Origin: Lachnospiraceae bacterium
GTDB taxonomy: Bacteria > Bacillota > Clostridia > Lachnospirales > Lachnospiraceae
Length of the DNA stretch: 8,012 nucleotides
Direction of reading: 5' to 3'
Assembly: GCA_021202575.1 (NCBI GenBank)
Contig: JAJQCU010000352.1
Location: forward strand, 1-8,012
Part shown: positions 1 through 7,823 of the stretch, piece after piece
How positions within the stretch are numbered: position 1 is the stretch's first letter
Layout: the number at the start of each line of letters is the position of its first letter
The notes under the pieces: generated by a model
What the model was told of the DNA's origin: nothing
The model's input: only the letters and a program-made list of their open reading frames with translations
The model's database searches: none
Made by a program: the position numbers and the translations under genes

Positions 1-1473
1 AAACAGGTGGAGGGGATGATAAAGTATGGCTATCCTTATGGGTATTTTGGCTTTAATGAGAGCCATGCGCAGATATTGTCCTTCGCGGCCTGGAGTCCGG
101 TGCTGTTCTGGCCCTGGCTTTTATGGGGGCTTATATTCGGATGGAACCTGCTCTCTCCCGTGTACTGCAATATTTTCCTTTTGTCGCTGGCTGTATTTCT
201 CTTTGTGTGGCTGACAAAGGCAAGCGGGAAGCAGTGCGCGAAAATCGCCGTCCTGTTTGCCCTGTTTCCCTTATTTACCAGATATATGATGTCTTCCATG
301 CCGGAGATTACCTGCTTTTCCATGGTAATTGTATTCTTTGGCTTTGCTTACAGCTATTACCGGAGGGAAAATACGGGAAAGCTGGCGGCAATGTTTGCGC
401 TTTCGGCGGTGATGACGCTGATGCGCCCATATCTGATTGTTTTCATGGTGCTGCCCATGCTGATTTTGATCTGGAAGAAAGGATGGGCCGGCCTGGTCGC
501 GAGCCTGGGGATCGGGGGCATAACGGGCGTTTTATATATCTGTATCAACCATTTTCTGGCGGCGGAGTATTTTACGGCGCTGTTTGATACCTCCTGGCTC
601 ACCAATTTTATCCGCCATGGACTGGTGCGGGGCTCTCAGGAATTTGTGGATAAATTTACCTACAGCCTGGCGGATTTTTTCAGAAACTGTTATCAGGGAC
701 TGACGTCGGGGCTGGCCACAGGGGCGTTCTTTATCGGTTTTCTGGTGGTGATGGTACTGGTGCTGGGATACGCGGTGTACTGTTTTGTCCGCAGGGACTG
801 GAAGGAAGGGATTCTGTACGGCCATCTTGCGCTATGCTTTTTCGCCATGTGGATGGCCCTGATGCTGATGTATAAAATGCAGGAGGGAAGCAAGCACCTG
901 CTGACGTTTATTGCGGTGGGAATATTTGCGCTGGCCATGATGGAGGGCAAGCCCCGGGCAGGCCGGGGGAGGGCTGATCTGTGCTCCGCCGCTTCCGGGA
1001 AGCCTGTGATCCGCCGACTGGCCGGAATCGGAGGGTGCCTGCCTGTTGTCATCTGCGCTGCCGTGTTCGCCTATCTGTATCTCTGGAAAGCGGAGACCGC
1101 TTATGATTATCAGCTTTGTTTCCGTTCAGAGGAGCTGGCGGCTGAAATTGACCGGGCAAAGCTGGAGATGGAGGCCGGCATGCCGCTTCAGACTCAAAAT
1201 GTGCCCGGCTATGAAAATGACGTTATCTGGGTGCTGTCGGACAGCTCTGAGGATGGCGAATGGCTGGTGACAGATTATCAGCTTTTGTACAGTCTGCCCG
1301 CCGGTTTTGGAATCAACTGCTGTGACGCGGAGTATGTATTGTCCTCCTTTGATGAATTACAGAGCAAATATATCTGTACCGCCGCGGGCGGGCAGATTGA
1401 CCGGCTCTGTCAGGAGAGGGGACTTACCGTAGTGACGGAGGGGCTGAACGCGGTGATTTATCAGCTGAGATAG
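1..1473 (+). CDS. Polytopic GT-C-like membrane protein, 5' end outside window
   Basis: Probably an integral-membrane glycosyltransferase-like protein acting at the outer face of the cytoplasmic membrane on a polyprenyl-phosphate-sugar donor; the exact function is not known. The frame is open back to base 1. A GTG at 7 (GGAGG follows it rather than precedes it) gives 488 residues, but the first residues already look like an extracytoplasmic loop following a missing first helix, so I treat the gene as 5' truncated by the window. Counting from the codon at 7, hydrophobic segments lie near 29-46, 51-70, 79-93, 102-118, 126-155 (probably two), 159-180, 237-261, 269-289, 297-311 and 340-360. They are followed by a soluble tail of about 130 residues (361-488). 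A basic loop at 313-337 is probably cytoplasmic. The topology (many helices, then an extracytoplasmic tail) resembles the GtrII-type protein at 4224. The missing N-terminus would carry the usual GT-C acidic motif, so the catalytic class cannot be confirmed. It could instead be a non-catalytic membrane protein of the same cluster. Confidence 0.75.
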   Translation, partial: KQVEGMIKYGYPYGYFGFNESHAQILSFAAWSPVLFWPWLLWGLIFGWNLLSPVYCNIFLLSLAVFLFVWLTKASGKQCAKIAVLFALFPLFTRYMMSSMPEITCFSMVIVFFGFAYSYYRRENTGKLAAMFALSAVMTLMRPYLIVFMVLPMLILIWKKGWAGLVASLGIGGITGVLYICINHFLAAEYFTALFDTSWLTNFIRHGLVRGSQEFVDKFTYSLADFFRNCYQGLTSGLATGAFFIGFLVVMVLVLGYAVYCFVRRDWKEGILYGHLALCFFAMWMALMLMYKMQEGSKHLLTFIAVGIFALAMMEGKPRAGRGRADLCSAASGKPVIRRLAGIGGCLPVVICAAVFAYLYLWKAETAYDYQLCFRSEELAAEIDRAKLEMEAGMPLQTQNVPGYENDVIWVLSDSSEDGEWLVTDYQLLYSLPAGFGINCCDAEYVLSSFDELQSKYICTAAGGQIDRLCQERGLTVVTEGLNAVIYQLR

Positions 1474-1529
1474 AGGGAAGGCTTCGGGCCTGACAGGAAA
1501 TTGCGGGTCATAGCAAAAGCAGGAATATT

Positions 1530-3287
1530 ATGAAAAAAATACTGGATAAATTAAACGTCATACTGGACGGCAGGCAGAAAAGCAGAATGAAGCTTCTGGT
1601 GGTGCTGATGGTCATCGGCGCCCTTTTGGAGACGGTCAGCATCGCCCTGGTGCTGCCCATCGCCACAGTGCTGCTCGATCAGGACAGCGTCAACGGGGAC
1701 GGCCTGACGGGGCAGGTCTACCGCCTGCTGGGCTTTCAGAGCGTGAACGACTTTGCCATTTTTCTGCTGTTCTGCCTGCTGATCGCTTTTATTGTCAAAA
1801 ACGCGTTTTTGTTCATGGAGACAAGAATGCAGCTGAATTTTGTCTATAATAATCAGTTTGAGCCCTCCCGCAAAATGATGATCAACTTCATGAAGCGGCC
1901 CTACGAGTATTATCTGAACGCGGAGACATCAGTCATTCAGCGGAGCATTACCTCAGATGTAAATAATATGTACGCCATGGTGCTGTCCATCCTGCAGCTG
2001 ATGAGCGAGGTGGTGGTGGCGGTGTGCATGGGCGCCTATCTGATCTGGCAGGACGCCATCATGTGCATTACCATCGGCGGGCTTTTGGTGGCGCTTTTGC
2101 TGGTGATCAGGGTGGTCATCAAGCCGGTGATGGTGCGCACGGGCAAGGAGAATCAGGATTATTACGCGGGCTTATTTAAATGGATCAACCAGTCGGTGAC
2201 GGGCATCAAGGAGATCAAAATCGCCAATAAGGAGAGCTACTTTATCCATGAGTACGCCAAATGCGGCGACGGCTATGTGAAGGCGGTCAAGAAATCAACG
2301 CTTCTGAATTCCACGCCCCGGCTTCTGATTGAGACGGTGGTCATCGCGGGCTTTGTGGTTTATATGTACATTTCCTTTCAGCTGGGGCGGGGAACAGAGC
2401 AGATTGTGGCCAGTGTTTCCGCTTTCGCTGTGGCGGCCATGAAGCTTCTGCCATGCGCCAACCGTATTAATAACTATATGACCAATATTTCCTATTTTGA
2501 GCCCTTCTTTTTTGGCGCCAGCGACAATCTGCAGGCGGATATCAGCGACAAGTCCATCGTCTATGACGCGGACGCCTATACCGGCCTGGAGGTGGCGGAG
2601 AAGCTGCCGGTGAAGAAGAATATCCTGATGAAGGACGTGAGCTATAAATACCCCAACACGGATGTCTATATTTTCAAGGATATGGAGATGGAAATTCCCA
2701 TCGGGAAATCTGTGGGCATCGTGGGAACCTCCGGCGCGGGCAAGACCACGGTGGTGGACATCATGCTGGGGCTTCTGGAGATGGAGAGCGGACAGGTCCT
2801 GGCGGACGGCGTGGATGTGAATCTGCCTGAGAATTATGAGAGATGGCTGGCCAACGTGGGCTACATTCCTCAGACCATCTTTATGCTGGATTCCGATATC
2901 CGGGAAAATGTGGCTTTCGGCGTGCCCAGAGAGCATATCTCGGAGGAGCAGGTCTGGGACGCGCTGCGCAACGCGCAGCTGGATACCTATGTGAAGGGTC
3001 TTCCGGAGGGGCTGGATACGCAGATCGGGGAGCGGGGAATCCGCCTTTCCGGCGGGCAGCGGCAGAGAATCGGTATTGCCCGGGCGCTGTTCTGGGATCC
3101 GGAGGTGCTGGTCTTGGACGAGGCTACATCGGCGCTTGATAATGACACGGAGGCTGCCATCATGGAGTCCATCAATCATCTGCACGGCAAAAAAACGCTG
3201 ATCATCATCGCCCACAGGCTGCAGACCATCGAGAAATGTGATATGATTTACAGGATTCAGGACGGCAAAGCGGTAAGGGAGAGATGA
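1530..3287 (+). CDS. ABC exporter, fused membrane and ATPase domains (PglK/MsbA-type flippase)
   Basis: An ATP-driven exporter half-transporter that should act as a homodimer. Given its neighbours, the likely substrate is a lipid-linked oligosaccharide or glycolipid flipped across the cytoplasmic membrane. The 585-residue length is normal for PglK/MsbA-like proteins. The N-terminal half holds about six helices (around 20-50, 75-96, 148-173, 176-200, 262-284 and 290-310). The ATPase domain covers about 365-585: Walker A GTSGAGKT at 399-406, Q-loop Gln448, signature LSGGQ at 506-510, Walker B ending in Asp530-Glu531, D-loop SALD at 534-537 and switch His562. All residues needed for ATP hydrolysis are present. 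The ATG at 1530 has AGGAA at 1521-1525. The 56-base gap from the preceding stop shows no terminator. The stop overlaps the start of the SGNH gene (ATGA). Family assignment as an ABC exporter is secure. The glycan-flippase role is an inference from context and overall resemblance; a peptide or drug exporter is the alternative. Confidence 0.93.
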   Translation: MKKILDKLNVILDGRQKSRMKLLVVLMVIGALLETVSIALVLPIATVLLDQDSVNGDGLTGQVYRLLGFQSVNDFAIFLLFCLLIAFIVKNAFLFMETRMQLNFVYNNQFEPSRKMMINFMKRPYEYYLNAETSVIQRSITSDVNNMYAMVLSILQLMSEVVVAVCMGAYLIWQDAIMCITIGGLLVALLLVIRVVIKPVMVRTGKENQDYYAGLFKWINQSVTGIKEIKIANKESYFIHEYAKCGDGYVKAVKKSTLLNSTPRLLIETVVIAGFVVYMYISFQLGRGTEQIVASVSAFAVAAMKLLPCANRINNYMTNISYFEPFFFGASDNLQADISDKSIVYDADAYTGLEVAEKLPVKKNILMKDVSYKYPNTDVYIFKDMEMEIPIGKSVGIVGTSGAGKTTVVDIMLGLLEMESGQVLADGVDVNLPENYERWLANVGYIPQTIFMLDSDIRENVAFGVPREHISEEQVWDALRNAQLDTYVKGLPEGLDTQIGERGIRLSGGQRQRIGIARALFWDPEVLVLDEATSALDNDTEAAIMESINHLHGKKTLIIIAHRLQTIEKCDMIYRIQDGKAVRER

Positions 3288-4114
3288 TGGAGAGACTTAA
3301 GGCCGGGCGGCTTTACACAATTCTGGGAGCCCTCTGCTTCGCGGCGCTGATTGCTCTCTGGGTGATCTTTAAAATCCGCTGGTCCGGAACAGAGCATCAG
3401 GTGGTCCTGATGGGAGACAGTGTGGTGGGCAATCAGTTCCATAACGGGGGGCCGGTGGACGAGGTGCTGAGTGAAAAGCTGGGGATGGAAGTGCAAAACG
3501 CGGCTTTCGGTGGCAGCAGTGTGGTGGCCTTCAATGAGGGGCTGTGGGAATCTCTGGGGGAAGAAGCCTTTAGCTTTGAGGCGCTGGTTAATTCCATCAT
3601 ACTGCGTGATTTTTCCGTGCAGGACGCGGCCATTGAGAGAAATACCGCCGTTGAATATTTCCCGGAGCGGCTGGAGGAACTGGAGGAGACGGATTTTACC
3701 CGGGTGGATATTCTGGTGATCTGTTTCGGAGCCAACGATTACGCCAATCAGGTTTCCCCGGATATCTTTGAGCAGGTGCTTGGCGACTGTATTGAAAGGC
3801 TTCAGTCGGCGTTCCCTGAGCTTACCATCTATATTTCCTCCCCGGTTTTCAATTACCTGACAAGGGATGGGGAGCAGATCTTCTGCGACAGCGGAGAATG
3901 GGGGGAATATCTGCTGGAGGAATATGTGGTGCGCGAGCAGCGCGTGGCGGAAAAATACGGGGTTTATTTCATAGACAATTATCATGACAGCGTCATTAAC
4001 GCGGAGACGATATATGATTATACCATTAACGGGGACGGCCTGCATCTGGAGCAGGAGGGAAGGGAGGTCCTGACGGACAGCATCGCGGAGGCCATATTAA
4101 AAAACACGGATTGA
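3284..4114 (+). CDS. Membrane-anchored SGNH/GDSL-family hydrolase or O-acyltransferase
   Basis: A 276-residue protein with a positively charged N-terminus, one hydrophobic helix at about 11-31 and a catalytic domain that should lie outside the membrane. SGNH landmarks are in order: block I GDSV with nucleophile Ser46, a block II-like Gly at 76-77, block III GAND with Asn151, and block V DGLH with Asp251 and His254. The catalytic set therefore looks intact. Such proteins are esterases or, when paired with AT3 membrane proteins as in OatA-like or PatB-like systems, terminal O-acyltransferases acting on cell-wall or surface glycans. An AT3 gene lies at 6701 in the same cluster, which favours a role in adding or trimming acyl groups on the exported glycan. 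The ATG at 3284 overlaps the ABC stop by four bases (ATGA), with AAGGGAGAG just upstream. A second Met follows immediately, so the start could be three bases later. Esterase versus transferase cannot be told from sequence alone. Confidence 0.85.
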   Translation: MMERLKAGRLYTILGALCFAALIALWVIFKIRWSGTEHQVVLMGDSVVGNQFHNGGPVDEVLSEKLGMEVQNAAFGGSSVVAFNEGLWESLGEEAFSFEALVNSIILRDFSVQDAAIERNTAVEYFPERLEELEETDFTRVDILVICFGANDYANQVSPDIFEQVLGDCIERLQSAFPELTIYISSPVFNYLTRDGEQIFCDSGEWGEYLLEEYVVREQRVAEKYGVYFIDNYHDSVINAETIYDYTINGDGLHLEQEGREVLTDSIAEAILKNTD

Positions 4115-4223
4115 GCCGGAGGGGTACGCGGGGGAGCGCCCCGGAATTGTGACAGCCCCCGGCGGCTGAACGTGGAACCTGTCTCTGAATTTACAAGCTA
4201 TGAGCGGGCGGCAGAGGAGAACC
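4115..4223. other. 109-base intergenic gap with GC-rich short hairpins
   Basis: This is the only sizeable gap inside the gene run. It is GC-rich and holds small inverted repeats: CCGG at 4116-4119 against CCGG at 4141-4144, GGGG at 4131-4134 against CCCC at 4139-4142, and CAGCC at 4153-4157 against GGCTG at 4164-4168. No T-run follows any of them, so none reads as a rho-independent terminator. No convincing -35/-10 pair is seen. The gap may simply be spacing, or an RNA-processing or translation-modulating structure. Confidence 0.4.
4213..4220 (+). promoter_or_regulatory. Ribosome binding site that sets the start of the GtrII-type gene
   Basis: AGAGGAGA lies just before the ATG at 4224, with GAGG six bases from the start codon. 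The alternative in-frame ATG at 4200 has no purine-rich site before it (the preceding bases are TTTACAAGCT). The start at 4224 is therefore preferred over the eight-codon-longer form. Confidence 0.65.
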
Positions 4224-5765
4224 ATGACGGTAGAAGCTTTTTTGATGAAAATAAAACAGAAGATTTCCGGGCGGGATATGGCAGTCTTTCTGTCGGCGTT
4301 TGCCGCGGGGCTCTGCGCCCATCTGCGTATTTTTGTGAGCGACATCCCCAACCATGACGGGTTGTCCGGTATTTATTTTGACCAGAATATGATTACCTCC
4401 GGGCGGTGGTTTCTGACGGTGGCCTGCCATATTTCCACGGATTATACCCTGCCCTGGGTGATCGGTCTGCTGTCTCTTCTTTACCTGGGATTGACGGCGG
4501 TGGCGCTGTGCCGTTTTTTTGGGCTGAAGCATACCTACAGCGGAGTGCTCATCGCGGCTCTTCTGGCGGTATATCCTTCGTTGAGTTCCAATTTTGCCTA
4601 TATTTTCACGGCGGACGGGTATATGCTGGCGCTGCTTCTGGCGGTGCTCTCCGTGTGTCTGGTGGAGAGATCTTCAAAGGGCTTTTTGTGGGGAGGGATA
4701 CTCCTCGGCTTTTCCATGGGCATTTACCAGGCTTATCTCGCCTTTGCCATGGTGCTGGCCGTGTACGGCGCGTGCAGGGCCTGGTTTTTTAAAAGAAATG
4801 TAAAAGAAAACTGGCTGCTGACCCTGCGCTACGCGGGAATGGGCGTCCTGGGCGCGGCGGTCTATTACGGAATGCTGCAGATCTGCCTGAAAATACAGAA
4901 TACGGAGCTGTCCGGCTATCAGGGCATCGGCAGCGAAAATACCCACAGCTTTGTCAGCATTCTGGCCAATGTATACAGGGATTTTATCACGCATACCCTG
5001 CGGGGCAATATTATGGTGCAGAAGGGGCTTTTGCTGGCAGCGGCGGCGGTGCTCTTTCTGGCGGCGGCCCTTGTGCTGGCGGCGGCTTTTGTCAGGGCGG
5101 GGAGCCACCGGAATGTGTGGAGCCTGCTGTGCCTCGTCGCGGCGGCAGCCATCCTGCCGGTCTGCTTTAACGTGATGCTGGTGATTTCACCGGATGTGAC
5201 CTATCATTCGCTGATGCGGTACCAGTGGGTGCTGATGCCGGTCTGCGCGGTGGCGGTCATCGACAGGCTGGGGGAGGAGTTCCCCATAAAAAAGGTTGCT
5301 TCTGCTCTGCCCTGGGCGGGTGTGATCAGCGCCCTGGTGGTGGTGTTTTCCTATATCCTGATCTGCAATGTGGCCTATTTTAATCTGGAAAAAAAGTTTT
5401 CCAAGACCTACAGCTATTGTCTGCGGCTGCTGGACAGAATCGAGCAGATGGAGGGCTATACCTACGACATGCCCATCGCCATGATCGGGGTGGTCAGCGA
5501 CGAGGCCTTTCCGAGTACCGATCTGACAGTTGGGGTGACGGATTCTCTTCTCGGCACAAGCGGCGATTATCTGGTATATACGGCTCAGAATTATAAGGAT
5601 TTCTGGGAATATTATTTCGGGGTGACGGTGCAGCTGGTGGACAGCGGGGATATGACGGAAATTTATGAGTCCGAGGAATACCGCGCCCTGGATCCCTTCC
5701 CTGCCCAGAACTGCATGGTGATCGTGGACGGGGTGCTGTACGTCAAGACGGAAAATAAGGAGTAA
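4224..5765 (+). CDS. GtrII-type polytopic glucosyltransferase
   Basis: A 513-residue membrane protein resembling the Glucos_trans_II (GtrII) family: GT-C-type enzymes that take a sugar from a polyprenyl-phosphate donor and attach it to a surface glycan outside the membrane. After a first helix (about 19-38), a loop carries NHDG at 43-46 and SGRW at 59-62, the region where this family has its conserved acidic and Gly-Arg residues; Asp45 is the best catalytic candidate. About nine or ten further helices follow (for example 76-96, 104-123, 133-147, 157-185, 203-220, 267-290, 298-321, 331-346 and 362-384). The tail at 385-513 is soluble and probably extracytoplasmic. Residues 265-290 are strikingly Leu/Ala-rich. 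The start at 4224 is chosen for its ribosome binding site; 4200 would add eight residues. The partner donor synthase follows after four bases, which supports the pairing. Family assignment rests on recalled sequence resemblance, not a search. The sugar and acceptor are unknown. Confidence 0.82.
   Translation: MTVEAFLMKIKQKISGRDMAVFLSAFAAGLCAHLRIFVSDIPNHDGLSGIYFDQNMITSGRWFLTVACHISTDYTLPWVIGLLSLLYLGLTAVALCRFFGLKHTYSGVLIAALLAVYPSLSSNFAYIFTADGYMLALLLAVLSVCLVERSSKGFLWGGILLGFSMGIYQAYLAFAMVLAVYGACRAWFFKRNVKENWLLTLRYAGMGVLGAAVYYGMLQICLKIQNTELSGYQGIGSENTHSFVSILANVYRDFITHTLRGNIMVQKGLLLAAAAVLFLAAALVLAAAFVRAGSHRNVWSLLCLVAAAAILPVCFNVMLVISPDVTYHSLMRYQWVLMPVCAVAVIDRLGEEFPIKKVASALPWAGVISALVVVFSYILICNVAYFNLEKKFSKTYSYCLRLLDRIEQMEGYTYDMPIAMIGVVSDEAFPSTDLTVGVTDSLLGTSGDYLVYTAQNYKDFWEYYFGVTVQLVDSGDMTEIYESEEYRALDPFPAQNCMVIVDGVLYVKTENKE
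5034..5087 (+). repeat. Low-complexity CTGGCGGCGG repeats coding a Leu/Ala-rich helix
   Basis: CTGGCGGCGG occurs at 5058-5067 and again at 5076-5085, 18 bases apart, with a near copy (CTGGCAGCGGCGG) starting at 5034. The spacings of 24 and 18 bases keep the reading frame. The segment encodes repeated Leu-Ala-Ala-Ala units within one transmembrane helix of the GtrII-type protein. It may be slippage-prone, but it can equally be explained by hydrophobic composition and GC-rich codon choice. Confidence 0.45.
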
Positions 5766-5769
5766 GGCC

Positions 5770-6720
5770 ATGGCTTTGTTATCGATCATCCTTCCTTCCT
5801 ATAATGAGGAGGCCAATATCGCGAATACGGCGGCCCGTTTAAAGGAGGTTTTAGAGGGAGCGGATATTCCCTATGAGCTTATTTTTGTCAGCGACGGCTC
5901 CCGGGACAATACCTTTGGGGAAATTCAGAGGCTGTCCATGGAGGATCACCGTGTCCGGGGAATTGAGTTCAGCCGGAATTTTGGTAAGGAGGCGGCGATT
6001 TTCGCGGGTTTACAGCTGGCGGAGGGAAGCTGCTGCGTGGTGATGGACTGCGACCTTCAGCATCCGCCGGAGGTGATCCCCAAGATGTACCGGCTCTGGC
6101 GGCAGGGCTATGACATTGTGGAGGGCGTCAAGAGTGACCGGGGACAGGAGAGCGGGCTGCACCGTTTTTTCGCAAACGCGTTTTACGGACTGATGAGCCG
6201 GATCATGAAAATGGATATGCGGGATACCTCCGATTTCAAGCTGCTGGACCGGAAGGTCATGGAGGTGCTGACCGGGCTGACCGAGCGGAATACCTTCTTC
6301 CGCGCGCTGACCTTCTGGGCGGGCTTCTCCTCCGTCAGTGTCTCCTATGAGGTGCAAAAGAGGACGCTGGGGGAGAGCAAGTGGAGCTTTATGGGGCTGA
6401 TAAAATATGCTGTCAGCAATACCACCTCCTTTACCACGGCGCCGCTGCAGCTGGTGACGGTGGCGGGAATTGTGTTTATTCTGGCGTCCCTGATTCTGGG
6501 CGCCCAGACGTTATTCAATTATTTTACTCACAACGCGGTGGAGGGCTTTACCACGGTGATTCTGCTGATTCTGATCGTGGGAGGGCTGCTGATGCTGAGC
6601 ATGGGCGTGATCGGACATTATATCGCCAGGATTTATGAGGAAGTGAAGGGGCGCCCCCGCTATATTATCGCGAAGGACACTCTGAAGGAGGACCAGCTCC
6701 ATGAAAAAACGACAGAGTAA
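5770..6720 (+). CDS. GtrB/DPM1-like polyprenyl-phosphate glycosyltransferase (GT2)
   Basis: A 316-residue family-2 glycosyltransferase that should transfer a sugar from a nucleotide-sugar to undecaprenyl phosphate on the cytoplasmic face, making the donor for the neighbouring membrane glycosyltransferase. The N-terminal GT-A domain shows SIILPSYNEE at 5-14, VSDGSRDNT at 40-48, the ribose/metal DxD as Asp93-Cys94-Asp95 followed by LQHPPE, DTSDFKLLD at 152-160, and the family motif RTLGESKW at 198-205. Two hydrophobic helices at about 226-248 and 261-287 place the C-terminus at the membrane, as in GtrB and ArnC-like proteins. AAGGAG at 5757-5762, overlapping the stop of the preceding gene, sits seven bases before the ATG, which supports coupled translation. 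All recognisable motifs are intact and the length is typical. Family assignment is strong; glucose as the sugar is only inferred from the GtrII-type neighbour. Confidence 0.93.
   Translation: MALLSIILPSYNEEANIANTAARLKEVLEGADIPYELIFVSDGSRDNTFGEIQRLSMEDHRVRGIEFSRNFGKEAAIFAGLQLAEGSCCVVMDCDLQHPPEVIPKMYRLWRQGYDIVEGVKSDRGQESGLHRFFANAFYGLMSRIMKMDMRDTSDFKLLDRKVMEVLTGLTERNTFFRALTFWAGFSSVSVSYEVQKRTLGESKWSFMGLIKYAVSNTTSFTTAPLQLVTVAGIVFILASLILGAQTLFNYFTHNAVEGFTTVILLILIVGGLLMLSMGVIGHYIARIYEEVKGRPRYIIAKDTLKEDQLHEKTTE
6685..6691 (+). promoter_or_regulatory. Strong ribosome binding site inside the end of the GT2 gene
   Basis: AAGGAGG lies nine bases before the ATG at 6701 and fixes that start even though the gene then overlaps the GT2 reading frame by 20 bases. 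The overlap suggests translational coupling between donor synthase and acyltransferase. Confidence 0.75.
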
Positions 6721-7798
6721 TTTTGAGGTGCTGCGGCTGACGGCCATGGCGCTGGTGGTGACCCTGCATTATCTCAGCAAGGGAAATATTCTGCTGCCGC
6801 TGACGTCTGAGCTGGGGTGGCTTGACTGGGCGGCTTATCTGCTGGAGTCCGGGGCCTTTGTGGCAGTGAATGTGTATGTGCTGCTGACCGGATATTTCAT
6901 GTGCCAGTCGCGGTTTAGGCTGGGAAGGCTTTTGCAGATCGTGCTGCAGGTGTGGTTTTACAGCCTGATCATTCCGCTGCTTCTGGGGGCTGTAGGTGTG
7001 CTGGATTTATCGGGGCTTACCACCTATGACTGGCTGATGCTGATATTTCCGTTAAATATGGAGCATTACTGGTTTATGACCGCTTATGTGCTGCTGATGC
7101 TGCTGACACCCCTGTTAAACCGGGCCATCGCCGCCATGAATCTGAAACAGCTGGCCGCGGCGGCGGTTCTGGTGACGCTGCCCCAGGTGCTTTTCAAGTC
7201 GATACTGCCGGTGACGTTCACTGTGGATGATAACGGTTACGGCGTACTCTGGTTTACGGCGCTGTATCTGATTGCAGCTTATATCAGAAAATATGGGCTT
7301 CGTTTTCTGGCTGCAAAAGGCAGGGCTGCTTTGGTTTATCTGGCCGGGGTCCTGGGAACCTGGGCCGGAGGCCTTGTGATGAACAGGATATATCTGGCAA
7401 CCGGGCGGTTTTCGGATAAGGTGGGACTGACCTACGGCTATAACCACATTTTTGTGCTGATTGCCTCGGTGGCTTTTTTCTGTCTGTTTGCCGATATGAA
7501 GAGCGGCGAAGGCCGGATGAGCCGTGTTGTTGTCCGCCTGGCTCCTTATTCTCTGGGAATTTATCTGCTGCATGAGAATGTGCTGCTTCGATATCAGTGG
7601 CCGGTCTGGCTGCAGGTCGGAATGCCGGGGTCGCTCCCGCAGCTGCTGGCGGAGTGGATTGTGAAGGTGGCGGTTGTGATGGCGGTGGGGCTATGCGTGG
7701 ATTTTTTGAGGAGCCTCCTGTTTAAAGCATGTGGGAAGGTGCTTGCGCATACGCCGGTGCCGGGGCTTTTGCGGAAGGTGGATGAGGCGGTGAATTAG
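6701..7798 (+). CDS. Acyltransferase-3 family membrane protein (OafA-like)
   Basis: A 365-residue polytopic protein that should move an acyl group, most often acetyl, across the membrane to a glycan or glycolipid. It begins with the AT3 hallmark near the first helix: Arg12 followed by ten residues and His23 (in LRLTAMALVVTLHY). Other family features are the VNVYVLLTGYFM stretch at 56-67, YWFMTAYVLLMLLTP at 123-137, and SLGIYLLHE at 284-292 near the last helices. About ten hydrophobic segments span the protein and there is no C-terminal SGNH domain, so the SGNH protein encoded at 3284 is an attractive partner. The start is fixed by AAGGAGG at 6685-6691. No frameshift or truncation is seen. Family assignment is firm; acyl donor, acceptor and partnership are inferred. 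Confidence 0.88.
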   Translation: MKKRQSNFEVLRLTAMALVVTLHYLSKGNILLPLTSELGWLDWAAYLLESGAFVAVNVYVLLTGYFMCQSRFRLGRLLQIVLQVWFYSLIIPLLLGAVGVLDLSGLTTYDWLMLIFPLNMEHYWFMTAYVLLMLLTPLLNRAIAAMNLKQLAAAAVLVTLPQVLFKSILPVTFTVDDNGYGVLWFTALYLIAAYIRKYGLRFLAAKGRAALVYLAGVLGTWAGGLVMNRIYLATGRFSDKVGLTYGYNHIFVLIASVAFFCLFADMKSGEGRMSRVVVRLAPYSLGIYLLHENVLLRYQWPVWLQVGMPGSLPQLLAEWIVKVAVVMAVGLCVDFLRSLLFKACGKVLAHTPVPGLLRKVDEAVN

Positions 7799-7823
7799 CC
7801 GCTCTCATGGAGGAGCATTATAA

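Noticed and set aside
2295..3215. Long minus-strand open frame of 306 codons inside the ABC exporter gene
   Set aside because: It is a shadow of the + strand gene, which carries all ABC motifs; the minus-strand protein is His-rich with no recognisable domain.
4153..4168. CAGCC/GGCTG hairpin as a terminator after the SGNH gene
   Set aside because: The stem is only 5 bp and no T-run follows.
7801..7816. GCTC/GAGC hairpin as a terminator just after the AT3 gene
   Set aside because: It has only 4-5 bp with a wobble and no T-run, so it cannot be called a rho-independent terminator.
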